A program made the translations under genes and the position numbers. DNA of 64,000 nucleotides from Pseudomonadota bacterium (GTDB lineage: Bacteria > Pseudomonadota > Alphaproteobacteria > Rhodobacterales > Rhodobacteraceae), in assembly GCA_038533575.1 (NCBI GenBank), contig JBCAYL010000001.1:338226-402225 (forward strand). Reading direction: 5' to 3'. A model generated the notes under the pieces. The model saw nothing but the letters and a program-made list of their open reading frames with translations, was not told where the DNA came from and did not search any database. Below, piece after piece: positions 1 to 8,671 of the stretch. The number at the start of each line of letters is the position of its first letter. The stretch's first letter is position 1.

Positions 1-275
1 AGGTAGGAGTCCCTTGGAACGAGCCCTTCCGCGCGGAGCGCGGCGAGCCGTTGGGTTGCATCCGCACGCGAGTAGGGGCCGAGAGCGATGCCGTACCAGC
101 GCGCCGAGAGCTGGAAGCCCGCCACGTCCGGCAAGCGCGCGGCATAGTTCCGGACGCGGTCCTGCGCCTTCCGCAGGCTCGGCTGGGCCTCTACCTGGAT
201 CCAGACCCTGTCCTGGGCCACGGCCGCCGAACTCGCTGCCAGCCATACGAGCGCCGCAAGAATAACCCGTCGCAT
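1..275 (-). CDS. Secreted SPOR-like domain protein (N-terminal part, cut by window edge)
   Basis: Reading the minus strand from the ATG at 275 gives a signal peptide (MRRVILAALVWLAASSAAVA, then QDR) followed directly by a SPOR-like segment: VWIQVEAQPS, then AGFQLSARWYGIALGPYSRADA and LAALRAEG. SPOR domains bind denuded glycan strands of septal peptidoglycan, so this is probably a periplasmic envelope protein. Only the first 91 codons are in the window. In related genomes proteins of this kind can carry a C-terminal trypsin-like or peptidoglycan-binding domain, which cannot be checked here. It is divergent from glyQ with about 200 bp between them. Confidence 0.75.
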   Translation of the reverse strand, partial: MRRVILAALVWLAASSAAVAQDRVWIQVEAQPSLRKAQDRVRNYAARLPDVAGFQLSARWYGIALGPYSRADATQRLAALRAEGLVPRDSY

Positions 276-478
276 CTGTGGTGCGTCCCCCTGAAAATAC
301 CCCGACACATTAGCAAAAGCGGCAGATGCTGCACCGCAAAAGCGCCAAATGCGGCGTCGGGCCCCGGCAAAACCCGCACCTGTCACATCGCCGCTACAGC
401 CATTGCGGGGAGCGCCGCATTGACCCTCTTTGGGGCGGCGGCTAGGGAAGCACGGCTCACAGCCGGAGAGAGCTGCCC

Positions 479-1408
479 ATGCCCGCGCAAGACGCCCCGC
501 GTTCGTTTCAGGAGATCATCCTGCGCCTCCAGAATTACTGGGGATCAAAGGGCTGCGCAGTGCTGCAACCCTATGACATGGAAGTGGGCGCGGGCACGTT
601 TCACCCCGCCACGACGCTGCGCTCTCTCGGGACCCGGCCCTGGGCGGCGGCCTATGTGCAGCCGTCCCGGAGGCCCACAGATGGCCGCTATGGCGAGAAC
701 CCGAACCGTCTTCAGCACTACTACCAGTATCAGGTGCTCATCAAACCGTCCCCGCCCGACCTGCAAGAGCTCTATCTCGGCTCGCTCGAAGCAATCGGGA
801 TCGACATGGAGATCCATGACATCCGCTTTGTCGAAGACGATTGGGAGAGCCCCACGCTCGGCGCCTGGGGCCTCGGTTGGGAGGTCTGGTGCGACGGGAT
901 GGAGGTCTCGCAATATACCTATTTCCAGCAGGTGGGCGGACATGATTGCCATCCCGTCTCGGGCGAACTGACCTACGGGCTCGAGCGGCTGGCGATGTAC
1001 GTGCTAGGCGCCGAGCACGTGATGGACATGCCCTATAACGATCCGCAGGTGCCGATCCCGCTCACCTATGGCGATGTCTTCCGCCAGACCGAGCAGGAGT
1101 ACAGCCGCTGGAACTTCGACGTGGCCAACACCGAGACGCTGCTACAGCACTTCAAGGATGCCGAGGCCGCCTGCAACGCGATCCTCGACGCGCCTCACGA
1201 AGATTCAAAGACCGGCAAGCGCATCGTCATGGCGCACCCGGCCTATGACCAGTGCATCAAGGCCTCGCACCTCTTCAATCTGCTCGACGCGCGAGGCGTG
1301 ATCTCGGTGACGGAGCGGCAGAGCTACATCCTGCGCGTGCGCACGCTGGCCAAACGCTGCGCCGACGCCTTCGTGCAGACGGAAGCGGGCGGTTGGGAGG
1401 CGGCGTGA
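479..1408 (+). CDS. glyQ: Glycyl-tRNA synthetase alpha subunit
   Basis: Catalytic alpha chain of the bacterial alpha2beta2 class II glycyl-tRNA synthetase, which charges tRNA-Gly with glycine in the cytosol. The 309-residue length fits the family. The family block begins at [12 protein letters not shown] and continues through [32 protein letters not shown] and [19 protein letters not shown] to [13 protein letters not shown]. The start at 479 is preceded by a purine-rich GGAGAGAG at 463–470. The beta subunit gene (glyS) lies 0.7 kb downstream, with a DUF6446 gene between, an arrangement I associate with Rhodobacterales. The 180 bp after the stop holds no convincing gene. Confidence 0.97.
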   Translation: MPAQDAPRSFQEIILRLQNYWGSKGCAVLQPYDMEVGAGTFHPATTLRSLGTRPWAAAYVQPSRRPTDGRYGENPNRLQHYYQYQVLIKPSPPDLQELYLGSLEAIGIDMEIHDIRFVEDDWESPTLGAWGLGWEVWCDGMEVSQYTYFQQVGGHDCHPVSGELTYGLERLAMYVLGAEHVMDMPYNDPQVPIPLTYGDVFRQTEQEYSRWNFDVANTETLLQHFKDAEAACNAILDAPHEDSKTGKRIVMAHPAYDQCIKASHLFNLLDARGVISVTERQSYILRVRTLAKRCADAFVQTEAGGWEAA

Positions 1409-1588
1409 TGGCGGCCAGGCGCACCCGGCGCGCCAGCGCCATGCCCGATCTCCCCCCCGGGAGAGCATACTATCGAGGGCCGTCCGTCCGTCGCCCTGCC
1501 TGCCGGTCGCGCCGAGATATCGCGCGCAGCACCGCGGCCCTCCCGAGGTCGGGCTTGACGCCGCCGCCCCCCTCCGCCGAGGCGTGCC

Positions 1589-2101
1589 ATGGCCGGTAAG
1601 ATCATCGCGGTGCTTCTCGTGCTCGTCACGCTGGGCGTCGGCGGCGGCGTCTACTACGCTCAGGTCTACGGTTTCTACTACGACGTCGAGGACGCCACGG
1701 TGGAGCTCACCAGTCTCTCCAGCCAGCAGCCGGAGCCGATCCTGGCCGAGGGCCTCGAGGCCATCGACGCCGACAGCTCCCCGATCCGCTTCCGTGCGTG
1801 TTTCACCACGCCCACGAGCCTCGCCACGCTCACCGAGACCTACGAGATCTTCGACGCGGCCGAGCCGCTCACGGCACCCGGCTGGTTCGACTGCTTCGAT
1901 GCGGAGGCCATCGGCGCGGCCCTCGATGCGGGCACGGCCATCGCCTTTACCGGTACGCGCAATCTCGAATACGGGATCGACCGCGTCGTCGCCATCACCG
2001 AGGCGGGGCAGGGCTTCGTCTGGCACCAAGTGAATGATTGCGGTGACCGCCTCTATGACGGCACGCCAGCGGGCGACGATTGCCCCGAAAGGACGCAGTG
2101 A
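1589..2101 (+). CDS. DUF6446-type small membrane-anchored protein
   Basis: A 170-residue protein with one N-terminal transmembrane or uncleaved signal segment (KIIAVLLVLVTLGVGGGVYYAQ) followed by a soluble domain containing three cysteines (within FRACFTT, GWFDCFDAEA and VNDCGDRLYDG plus DDCPE). Its position between glyQ and glyS matches the DUF6446 family of Rhodobacterales, whose function is unknown. The stop codon at 2099–2101 abuts the glyS ATG at 2102, so the two are translationally coupled. The soluble part probably faces the periplasm and the cysteines may form disulfides; that is inference. Confidence 0.8.
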   Translation: MAGKIIAVLLVLVTLGVGGGVYYAQVYGFYYDVEDATVELTSLSSQQPEPILAEGLEAIDADSSPIRFRACFTTPTSLATLTETYEIFDAAEPLTAPGWFDCFDAEAIGAALDAGTAIAFTGTRNLEYGIDRVVAITEAGQGFVWHQVNDCGDRLYDGTPAGDDCPERTQ

Positions 2102-4372
2102 ATGCCTGATCTTCTGATCGAACTCTTCTCCGAGGAAATTCCGGCGGGCATGCAGGCGCGTGCCTCTGCGGATTTGGAGCGGCTCGTCTGCGAGGCGCTG
2201 ACCGGCGCGGGCTTGACCTATGAGAGCGCCGAGCATTTCGCGACCCCGCGCCGCCTCGCCCTCTCCGTCGCGGGCCTTCTTGCCGAAAGCCCTACCGTGA
2301 CCGAGGAACGCAAGGGCCCCAAGGTCGGCGCGCCGGAAAAGGCCCTCGAGGGCTTTCTGCGCGGCGCGGGCGTGACCAAGGAAGACCTCGAGATCCGGGA
2401 GGACAAGAAGGGCCAGGTTTACTTCGCGCAAATCACGAAGCCGGGCCGCCCGGCCGCCGAGATCATCGCAGAGGCGCTGGAAAAGACGGTGCGCGGCTTC
2501 CCGTGGCCGAAATCCATGCGCTGGGGCTCGGGCAGCTTGCGCTGGGTGCGCCCGCTGCAATCGATCCTGTGCATCCTCGATGGCGCGGTGGTGCCTGTTA
2601 AGGTGGATCAATTCGAGGCTGGAAACACAACCGGCGGCCATCGCTTCATGGCGCCCGCGCGCTTTGCCGTGACCGACGTGGCGCAATACGAAGCGGAGCT
2701 CGGAAAGCACCACGTCATCCTGCGCGCCGAGACGCGGCAAGAGATGATTTGGAAGGATGCCGTGCGGCAAGCGGAGGCCGTGGGCCTCGAGGTCGTCGAG
2801 GATCGCGGGCTTCTGGCGGAGGTGGCGGGCCTCGTGGAATGGCCGGTCGTGCTCATGGGCGAGATCGGCGAGGCGTTCCTCGGCCTCCCGCCGGAGGTGT
2901 TGCAGACCTCCATGAAGGAACACCAGAAGTTCTTCTCCGTACGCGATCCGAAAACGGGCCGGATCGAACGCTTCATCACCGTGGCCAACCGCGAGACGTC
3001 TGATAACGGCGCCACGATCCTCGCAGGCAACCAGAAGGTCCTCGCCGCGCGTCTTTCGGACGCCAAGTTCTTCTGGGAGAACGACCTGCGCGTGGCAAAG
3101 GCCGGGATGGGCGCGTGGCTCGAGAGCCTCGAAAACGTGACCTTCCACGCCAAGCTCGGCACGCAGGCCGAGCGCATCGCCCGCATCGCGGCGCTCGCCC
3201 GAGAACTCGCACCCGCAGTGGGCGCCGATCCAGAGCAGGCCGAAGCGGCCGCCAAGATCGCGAAGGCCGACCTTGCCTCGGAGATGGTCTACGAGTTCCC
3301 CGAATTGCAGGGCACGATGGGGCGCTACTACGCGCTGGAAGCAGGGGAGCCCGAGGCCGTGGCCAACGCCGCCCGAGACCATTATGCCCCGCTCGGCCCT
3401 TCCGACGCCGTGCCCACCGAGCCGGTGAGCGTCGCCGTCTCCCTCGCTGATAAACTCGATCTCTTGGCCTCGTTTTGGATAATTGGTGAGAAGCCCACGG
3501 GATCAAAGGACCCTTTCGCCCTTCGTCGAGCCACCCTAGGCACGCTCCGCATTGTCGATCATGCTGAAGTGGAAATACGCTTAGCTTCCATTCTGAAACG
3601 CTCCTTTTTCAGGGCGTTTGCAGATGAGTTTTGGACAGCAATGAAAGAGGAAGAAGTAGAACCCTCATGGGGGATGAGCCTTAAAGGACATGATGCCACG
3701 CTACGAACGATAGACAGTTGGCTGGATGATGACGTTCTCAAAGCTCTTGCCCACGCTAGTCGTCATGAGGAACTTTCTTCCAATGAGATTCTTGTCGCAT
3801 TGGAGGCGCTGCAAGCAAAAGTTAGGTCTGATTTCCCAGTCGAAAGCGCTGACCTCACATCGTTCTTCCACGACCGCCTCAAGGTCTATCTCCGTGACCG
3901 TGGCATCCGGCATGACGTCATCGACGCCTGCCTCGCCATGCCGGGCAATGACGATCTGAGCCTCCTCGTGAAGCGTGCGACGGCACTGCAGGAGGTCATG
4001 AACACGGAAAACGGCACGAACCTCGTGCAGGGCTTCAAGCGCGCCAACAATATCCTGAGCCAGGCCGAGGACGCGGACGGGGTCGAATACTCCTACGGCG
4101 CGGACATGAAATTCGCCGAGGCCGAGGAGGAGAAGGCGCTTTTCGCGGCGCTCGAGACGGCGGAGGGCAAGATCAAGCCTGCCATGGAGGCCGAGGATTT
4201 CGTCTCCGCCATGGGCGCCATGGCCGAGCTGCGCGCGCCGATCGACGCCTTTTTCGACGCGGTCAAGATCAATGCCGACGCACAAACGGTGCGGCGTAAC
4301 CGGCTCAACCTTCTCAGCCAGATCCGCTCCACCGTGGGCCAGGTGGCAGATTTGACGCGGATCGAAGGCTAA
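2102..4372 (+). CDS. glyS: Glycyl-tRNA synthetase beta subunit with an atypical insertion
   Basis: Beta chain of glycyl-tRNA synthetase, needed for tRNA recognition alongside GlyQ. Recognisable blocks are LLIELFSEEIPAGM at the N-terminus, TPRRLALSVAGL, KSMRWGSGSLRWVRPL, SMKEHQKFFSVRD, ANRETSDNG, LSDAKFFWENDL, EFPELQGTMGRYYA, KPTGSKDPFALRRA and FHDRLKVYLRDRG. At 756 residues it is longer than the E. coli protein (about 690). The extra length lies between FALRRA (about residue 470) and SFFHDRLKVYLRD (about 590). There the DNA (about 3541–3840) is near 48% G+C by hand count and uses AT-richer codons than the rest of the gene. The frame stays open, so the protein is intact; the segment looks like an inserted or exchanged patch. 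Confidence 0.95.
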   Translation: MPDLLIELFSEEIPAGMQARASADLERLVCEALTGAGLTYESAEHFATPRRLALSVAGLLAESPTVTEERKGPKVGAPEKALEGFLRGAGVTKEDLEIREDKKGQVYFAQITKPGRPAAEIIAEALEKTVRGFPWPKSMRWGSGSLRWVRPLQSILCILDGAVVPVKVDQFEAGNTTGGHRFMAPARFAVTDVAQYEAELGKHHVILRAETRQEMIWKDAVRQAEAVGLEVVEDRGLLAEVAGLVEWPVVLMGEIGEAFLGLPPEVLQTSMKEHQKFFSVRDPKTGRIERFITVANRETSDNGATILAGNQKVLAARLSDAKFFWENDLRVAKAGMGAWLESLENVTFHAKLGTQAERIARIAALARELAPAVGADPEQAEAAAKIAKADLASEMVYEFPELQGTMGRYYALEAGEPEAVANAARDHYAPLGPSDAVPTEPVSVAVSLADKLDLLASFWIIGEKPTGSKDPFALRRATLGTLRIVDHAEVEIRLASILKRSFFRAFADEFWTAMKEEEVEPSWGMSLKGHDATLRTIDSWLDDDVLKALAHASRHEELSSNEILVALEALQAKVRSDFPVESADLTSFFHDRLKVYLRDRGIRHDVIDACLAMPGNDDLSLLVKRATALQEVMNTENGTNLVQGFKRANNILSQAEDADGVEYSYGADMKFAEAEEEKALFAALETAEGKIKPAMEAEDFVSAMGAMAELRAPIDAFFDAVKINADAQTVRRNRLNLLSQIRSTVGQVADLTRIEG

Positions 4373-4454
4373 GCGGCTCGCCGAAAGGGCGTTTTGGAGG
4401 CTTCCCTTGATTTGCAGCGCCTAAAGCGTAATCTGCCGACGAAGGGATGCCGCA

Positions 4455-6995
4455 GTGCAGCAAGAGCTCCAAGTTTCCGATATCGCGCCGATAACGCCCA
4501 CCGCGCACATGAAGGCGCGGTTCCACGGGGGGCGTGCAAAATGCCTGCAGCGCCTTATTCGACTGGGCATGCCGGTGCCGACGACGGTGGCGCTCTGCTT
4601 TTCCACGGTGCGCCGCATCGCAGCGGGGGCGGCGCCTGACCTCGCCACGATCCTCGGGCCTTTCGAGGCCAGCGATCTCCTCTCGGTCCGTCCCTCCTCG
4701 GAGCATGCGGATTGGGGCGGGCCAGCCGCGATCCTCAATATCGGCATGAACGGAGCGCGCCATGCCGCCCTCTGCGAAACGATCGGGGAGGCAGCGGCGA
4801 CGGCGCTCTATCTCCGGTTCATTCAATCCTACGCGCTCCATGTCGCGCGGCTCGACGCAGACGCATTCCCCGAACTCGGGACGCCGGATGCCGCGACGCT
4901 TCGCGCGGCGCTCGACGCCTACGAGGACGAGGCGGGCGAGCCGCTGCCGCAGGAGACGGGAACGCAGCTCGCAGAAGTCCTGCGGGCCATGGCCAGGGCC
5001 TGGGAGGGCACGTCGGCCCGGCTTCTCCGGCAGGCGCAGGGCGCGCCGGCGGATGCAGGCCTTGGCCTCATCATCCAACGCATGGCGCCCATGCCGGTCG
5101 AGGGAGAACGCGGCAGCGGTGTGATCCAGTTCGTCTCGTCCGAGGACGGCAAACCGCAGGTGACCGGCCGCTACCTGAGCCGCGCCCACGGCCGCGAGGC
5201 GCAAGGTGAATCCGACGCCATCTACCTGACACGGGATCCGCGCGGCCCTTCGCTCGAGGAGCATCAGCCAGAGGTTTTTGCCGAGCTCCTCGAATACGGC
5301 GAAATTGCGCGGCAGCGGCTGCGGGAGGAGATGGAGATCAAGTTCGCCATCGAGAACGGCGCGCTGGCGATCCTCGATGCGGTGAGGATCTCCCGGTCGT
5401 CTCGGGCCGCGGTCACCGTGGCCGTGGCTCTGGCCGAGGACGGGGTCATCACCCGCGAAGAGGCCGTTCGCCGGATCACACCCTCCACCTTGTCAGAATT
5501 GCTGCACTCCCAGATCGCGCCGGGCGCATCGCGCGACGTCATCGCGCGGGGCATCGCGGCGTCTCCGGGCGCGGCCTCCGGGCGCATCGTCTTTTCCTCC
5601 GCCGAGGCGCAGGCCAGCGCCGCGCGCGGAGAGGCCTGCGTTCTCGTGCGCCGGGAGACGACGCCGGAGGATATCCGCGGCATGCACGCGGCCCAGGCGG
5701 TCTTGACCGAGCGCGGCGGGATCACGAGCCACGCCGCCGTGATCGGGCGCGGCTTTGGGCTGCCTTGCGTCGTCGGCGCGAGCGACATCTCCGTCCAGGA
5801 CGGCAAGCGCGCTTTCGAGGCATTTGGCCGGCGCTTCTCCGAGGGTGACACGATCACGATCGACGGCACGACAGGGCAAGTGCTCGCCGGCGCGGCCGAG
5901 CTGACGAAGGCCGGGCTCGACGACAGCGTCGCCACCTTGCTGAGCTGGGCAGATGCGATCCGGGACATCGGCGTGCGCGCCAATGCGGACACCACCGAGG
6001 AAGCCGAGCGCGCGGCGGGCTTTGCCGCCGAGGGGATCGGGCTCTGCCGCACGGAGCACATGTTCTTCGAGGGAGACCGGCTCACGGTCATGCGCGAGAT
6101 GATCTTCGCGGGGAGCCCGGAGGATCGGGCGGCGGTGCTCGAGCGCCTCTTGCCGATGCAGCGCGCTGATTTCGCAAAGCTTTTCCGGATCATGGAAGGG
6201 CGACCCGTCTGCGTGCGGCTTCTTGATCCGCCTCTCCACGAATTCCTGCCGTCGGGCCGCGAAGGCCTGCGCGACCTTGCCGGGGCGCTCGGTCTGCCCG
6301 TGCGCGAGGTGGAGGAGCGGGTCCGTTCTCTCACCGAATACAATCCCATGCTTGGCATGCGAGGTGTCCGGCTCGCGATCACGATGCCCGAGATCTACGA
6401 CATGCAGGTGCGGGCCATCCTCGAAGCCGCGCTCAGCGTCGGCGATGTGACGCCCGAGATCATGATCCCGCTCGTGACCGCCCGGCGGGAGGTGGAGCTT
6501 GTGCGCAAGCGCATCGACGCGGTGGCGGCAGCGGTGCGCGCTGAGACAGGCCGCGATTTGAGCTATACCATCGGCGTGATGGTGGAGACGCCTCGGGCCG
6601 CCCTGCGGGCCGGTGACATCGCGCCCCATACGGCCTTTCTGAGCTTTGGCACGAACGATCTCACGCAGATGACCTACGGGCTTTCGCGCGATGATGCGGG
6701 ACGTTTCATGTCGGACTACGTGCAGCAGGGCGTCTACCCCGAGGATCCCTTCCATCGCCTCGACACCGACGGTGTGGGAGAACTGCTCCGGATCGGGGCA
6801 GAACGGGGGCGCGGTGCGCGCCCGGACGTGGTGCTCAGCCTCTGTGGCGAGCATGGCGGGGACCCGGAGGCGATCAGGATGTGCCGGGAGGCCGGCTTCA
6901 CCTATGTTTCCTGCTCGCCATTTCGCGTGCCCGGCGCTCGGCTCGCGGCAGCCCATGTGGCCCTTGATGAGCGGGCGACCGCTCGGCAGGTGTGA
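4455..6995 (+). CDS. PPDK-like PEP-utilising enzyme with a divergent ATP-grasp domain
   Basis: An 846-residue relative of pyruvate,phosphate dikinase starting at a GTG. The swivelling phosphohistidine domain is intact: GIAASPGAASGRIV, then GGITSHAAVIGRGFGLPCV with the catalytic histidine at about residue 426. So is the PEP/pyruvate TIM barrel: GIGLCRTEHMFF, RLLDPPLHEFLPSG, NPMLGMRGVRLAI, SFGTNDLTQMTYGLSRDD, and SLCGEHGGDPEA with the catalytic cysteine near 797. The N-terminal nucleotide-binding part is reduced and degenerate. It opens with FHGGRAKCLQRLIRLG where PPDK has GGKGANLAEM, and the family blocks SGARASMPGMMDT and FTRNPSTGE are hardly recognisable. It may use a different phosphoryl donor or act as a paralogue with another role. 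It lies downstream of glyS. Confidence 0.8.
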   Translation: MQQELQVSDIAPITPTAHMKARFHGGRAKCLQRLIRLGMPVPTTVALCFSTVRRIAAGAAPDLATILGPFEASDLLSVRPSSEHADWGGPAAILNIGMNGARHAALCETIGEAAATALYLRFIQSYALHVARLDADAFPELGTPDAATLRAALDAYEDEAGEPLPQETGTQLAEVLRAMARAWEGTSARLLRQAQGAPADAGLGLIIQRMAPMPVEGERGSGVIQFVSSEDGKPQVTGRYLSRAHGREAQGESDAIYLTRDPRGPSLEEHQPEVFAELLEYGEIARQRLREEMEIKFAIENGALAILDAVRISRSSRAAVTVAVALAEDGVITREEAVRRITPSTLSELLHSQIAPGASRDVIARGIAASPGAASGRIVFSSAEAQASAARGEACVLVRRETTPEDIRGMHAAQAVLTERGGITSHAAVIGRGFGLPCVVGASDISVQDGKRAFEAFGRRFSEGDTITIDGTTGQVLAGAAELTKAGLDDSVATLLSWADAIRDIGVRANADTTEEAERAAGFAAEGIGLCRTEHMFFEGDRLTVMREMIFAGSPEDRAAVLERLLPMQRADFAKLFRIMEGRPVCVRLLDPPLHEFLPSGREGLRDLAGALGLPVREVEERVRSLTEYNPMLGMRGVRLAITMPEIYDMQVRAILEAALSVGDVTPEIMIPLVTARREVELVRKRIDAVAAAVRAETGRDLSYTIGVMVETPRAALRAGDIAPHTAFLSFGTNDLTQMTYGLSRDDAGRFMSDYVQQGVYPEDPFHRLDTDGVGELLRIGAERGRGARPDVVLSLCGEHGGDPEAIRMCREAGFTYVSCSPFRVPGARLAAAHVALDERATARQV

Positions 6996-7105
6996 CGCAG
7001 CGTACCAAATCAGCGCCACAGTCTGGACTCCTTTAAAACAAAGAGTTACGAGCGGCAGTTGACGCAAAGCTGCCCCATGGGTTTCTGACCTAAAGGAACA
7101 ATTTT

Positions 7106-7726
7106 ATGCGCTATCTTGTTGTTATTGTGGCAATTTTCTCGTTCGCAATGCCGCTGGCTGCCCAGAACAACACGCTCGCTATTTCAGGGGCTGTGGCGTT
7201 CGAGGCCAAGAGTTTGTCGAAATTGGACGCCTCGACGACCGCGCGTCTCCTGTCGCCCCGGGCGCGCATCGAAGGCGATGCGCCGGACGTACAATTCTCC
7301 AATGCATGGCTGAAAACACAGCCTTTTATCGAGGGTGGCCCTGAATGGCGCTGCCTCGCGGAGGCGCTTTATTTCGAGGCACGTGGGGAGAGCGTGAAAG
7401 GGCAGTTCGCCGTTGCCGAGGTGATTCTCAACCGTGTCGAGAGCCCCCGCTTCCCAAACACCGTCTGCAAGGTGATCAATCAAGGCACGGGCGAGCGCTA
7501 TCGCTGCCAGTTCACCTATACCTGTGACGGTCATGCCGAGGTCATTCGCGAGCCCATCGCGTGGCGTCTCGTGGGGCGCGTGGCGCGGCTCTCCATGGCA
7601 GGTGCGGCGGGTAACCTCACGAATGGCGCGCAGTTCTATCACACGCAGTCCGTCAGCCCGCGTTGGTCGCGCGTGTTCGAGCACACCACCACCATCGGCT
7701 ATCACAAGTTCTACCGCCGCGGGTGA
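7106..7726 (+). CDS. Secreted cell-wall hydrolase, SleB/CwlJ (Hydrolase_2) family
   Basis: A 206-residue exported protein. It has a signal peptide ([20 protein letters not shown]) and then a C-terminal Hydrolase_2 domain running from [16 protein letters not shown], with the family's conserved glutamate, through [30 protein letters not shown] and [18 protein letters not shown] to [11 protein letters not shown]. SleB/CwlJ enzymes cut glycan strands of spore cortex peptidoglycan in Bacillus. In non-sporulating alphaproteobacteria the same domain is taken to act in cell-wall remodelling. Residues of about 20–75 are a low-complexity linker. A Shine-Dalgarno-like AAAGGAACA precedes the ATG. Confidence 0.9.
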   Translation: MRYLVVIVAIFSFAMPLAAQNNTLAISGAVAFEAKSLSKLDASTTARLLSPRARIEGDAPDVQFSNAWLKTQPFIEGGPEWRCLAEALYFEARGESVKGQFAVAEVILNRVESPRFPNTVCKVINQGTGERYRCQFTYTCDGHAEVIREPIAWRLVGRVARLSMAGAAGNLTNGAQFYHTQSVSPRWSRVFEHTTTIGYHKFYRRG

Positions 7727-7786
7727 GCGCAGAGGCGTCGCGCGCGAGCGCTTGCGAGCGGCCCGCCGCGCTAGTATCGCCGCGCT

Positions 7787-8671
7787 ATGACCCGTGATCT
7801 TTCGCTCGCCTTCGCCCATCCCGAGGAACGTGCCCGCGCCGACGCGCCGGAGCGTGACAGGATCAGCGTGCGCGATCTCGTCCTCGATGCGGAGATCGGC
7901 GCATTCCAGGCGGAGCGAGGCGTCACCCAGCGCATCCGCTTCAACGTCGTCGTGGAAGTCTCTGCTTTACCCGCAGATTTATCCGACGACGTCGACCGCA
8001 TCCTGAGCTATGACCGCATCACCGAGGCCATAGAAGCCGCCCTCGCAGAAGAACGCCTCAACCTCCTCGAGACTCTCGCCGAGCGCGTGGCGCAGCGCAT
8101 CCTTGTGGAGCCGCAGGCCGAGCGCGCCTTTCTGCGCATCGAGAAGCTCGACCGCGGGCCTGGGACATTGGGAGTGGAAATCGTGCGGAGTGCTGGCCCG
8201 AAGGTGCTCTCCATCGAGGATACGCCGCAGCCGCGCATCGTGGCCCTGGGCAATCGCCAGATCTCGGATGACGCTCTTTCGCATCTGCTCGACGCGCTTG
8301 CAGCCGAGCCGTCTCCCCTCATCCTCTGCGTCGGTCTCCCCGAGGCCCCTGCGCCCCAGGGCGGCAACGCGCCGGTTCAGCGTCGGATCGACCTGCTCGC
8401 CATCGAGCAGAATGCATGGATGCTCGCCGGTCGGGACCCGCGCTGCGTCGTCGTCGGCACGCGGACCGAGCTCGATTGGGGCATGCGCCACGGGCAGATC
8501 AGCGTCTGGGCCCCGTCCAAAATGGTGCTCGACGCGGTCGAAGGCCCCGAAAGCGCCGATGCAGGCGCGCTGATCTCCTGGCTCGCCAACGAGATGCAGG
8601 CGGAGGAAATCCTCAACCTCGGCCTGGACGTTCCCGCAGGCGACGTGCCCCAGCGCGACGGCCTTCGTTGA
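7787..8671 (+). CDS. folB: Dihydroneopterin aldolase with a C-terminal extension
   Basis: The first 140 residues are a dihydroneopterin aldolase/epimerase domain: DRISVRDLVLDAEIGAFQAERGVTQ, DDVDRILSYDRITEAIEAAL, LNLLETLAERVA and RIEKLDRGPGTLGVEIVR. It makes 6-hydroxymethyl-dihydropterin for folate synthesis in the cytosol. The remaining 150 residues are a separate domain that ordinary FolB (about 120 residues) lacks. It includes RDPRCVVVGTRTELDWG and GQISVWAPSKMVL, then LISWLANEMQAEEIL, which resembles the C-terminal part of amino-acid-kinase-fold proteins; its role is unknown. The stop overlaps the TTG start of folP, so the two genes are coupled. Confidence 0.88.
   Translation: MTRDLSLAFAHPEERARADAPERDRISVRDLVLDAEIGAFQAERGVTQRIRFNVVVEVSALPADLSDDVDRILSYDRITEAIEAALAEERLNLLETLAERVAQRILVEPQAERAFLRIEKLDRGPGTLGVEIVRSAGPKVLSIEDTPQPRIVALGNRQISDDALSHLLDALAAEPSPLILCVGLPEAPAPQGGNAPVQRRIDLLAIEQNAWMLAGRDPRCVVVGTRTELDWGMRHGQISVWAPSKMVLDAVEGPESADAGALISWLANEMQAEEILNLGLDVPAGDVPQRDGLR

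Noticed and set aside
1205-3382. 725-codon minus-strand frame across glyQ, the DUF6446 gene and glyS
   Set aside because: Histidine/arginine/glycine-rich shadow of well-supported plus-strand genes; no domain and no start signal.
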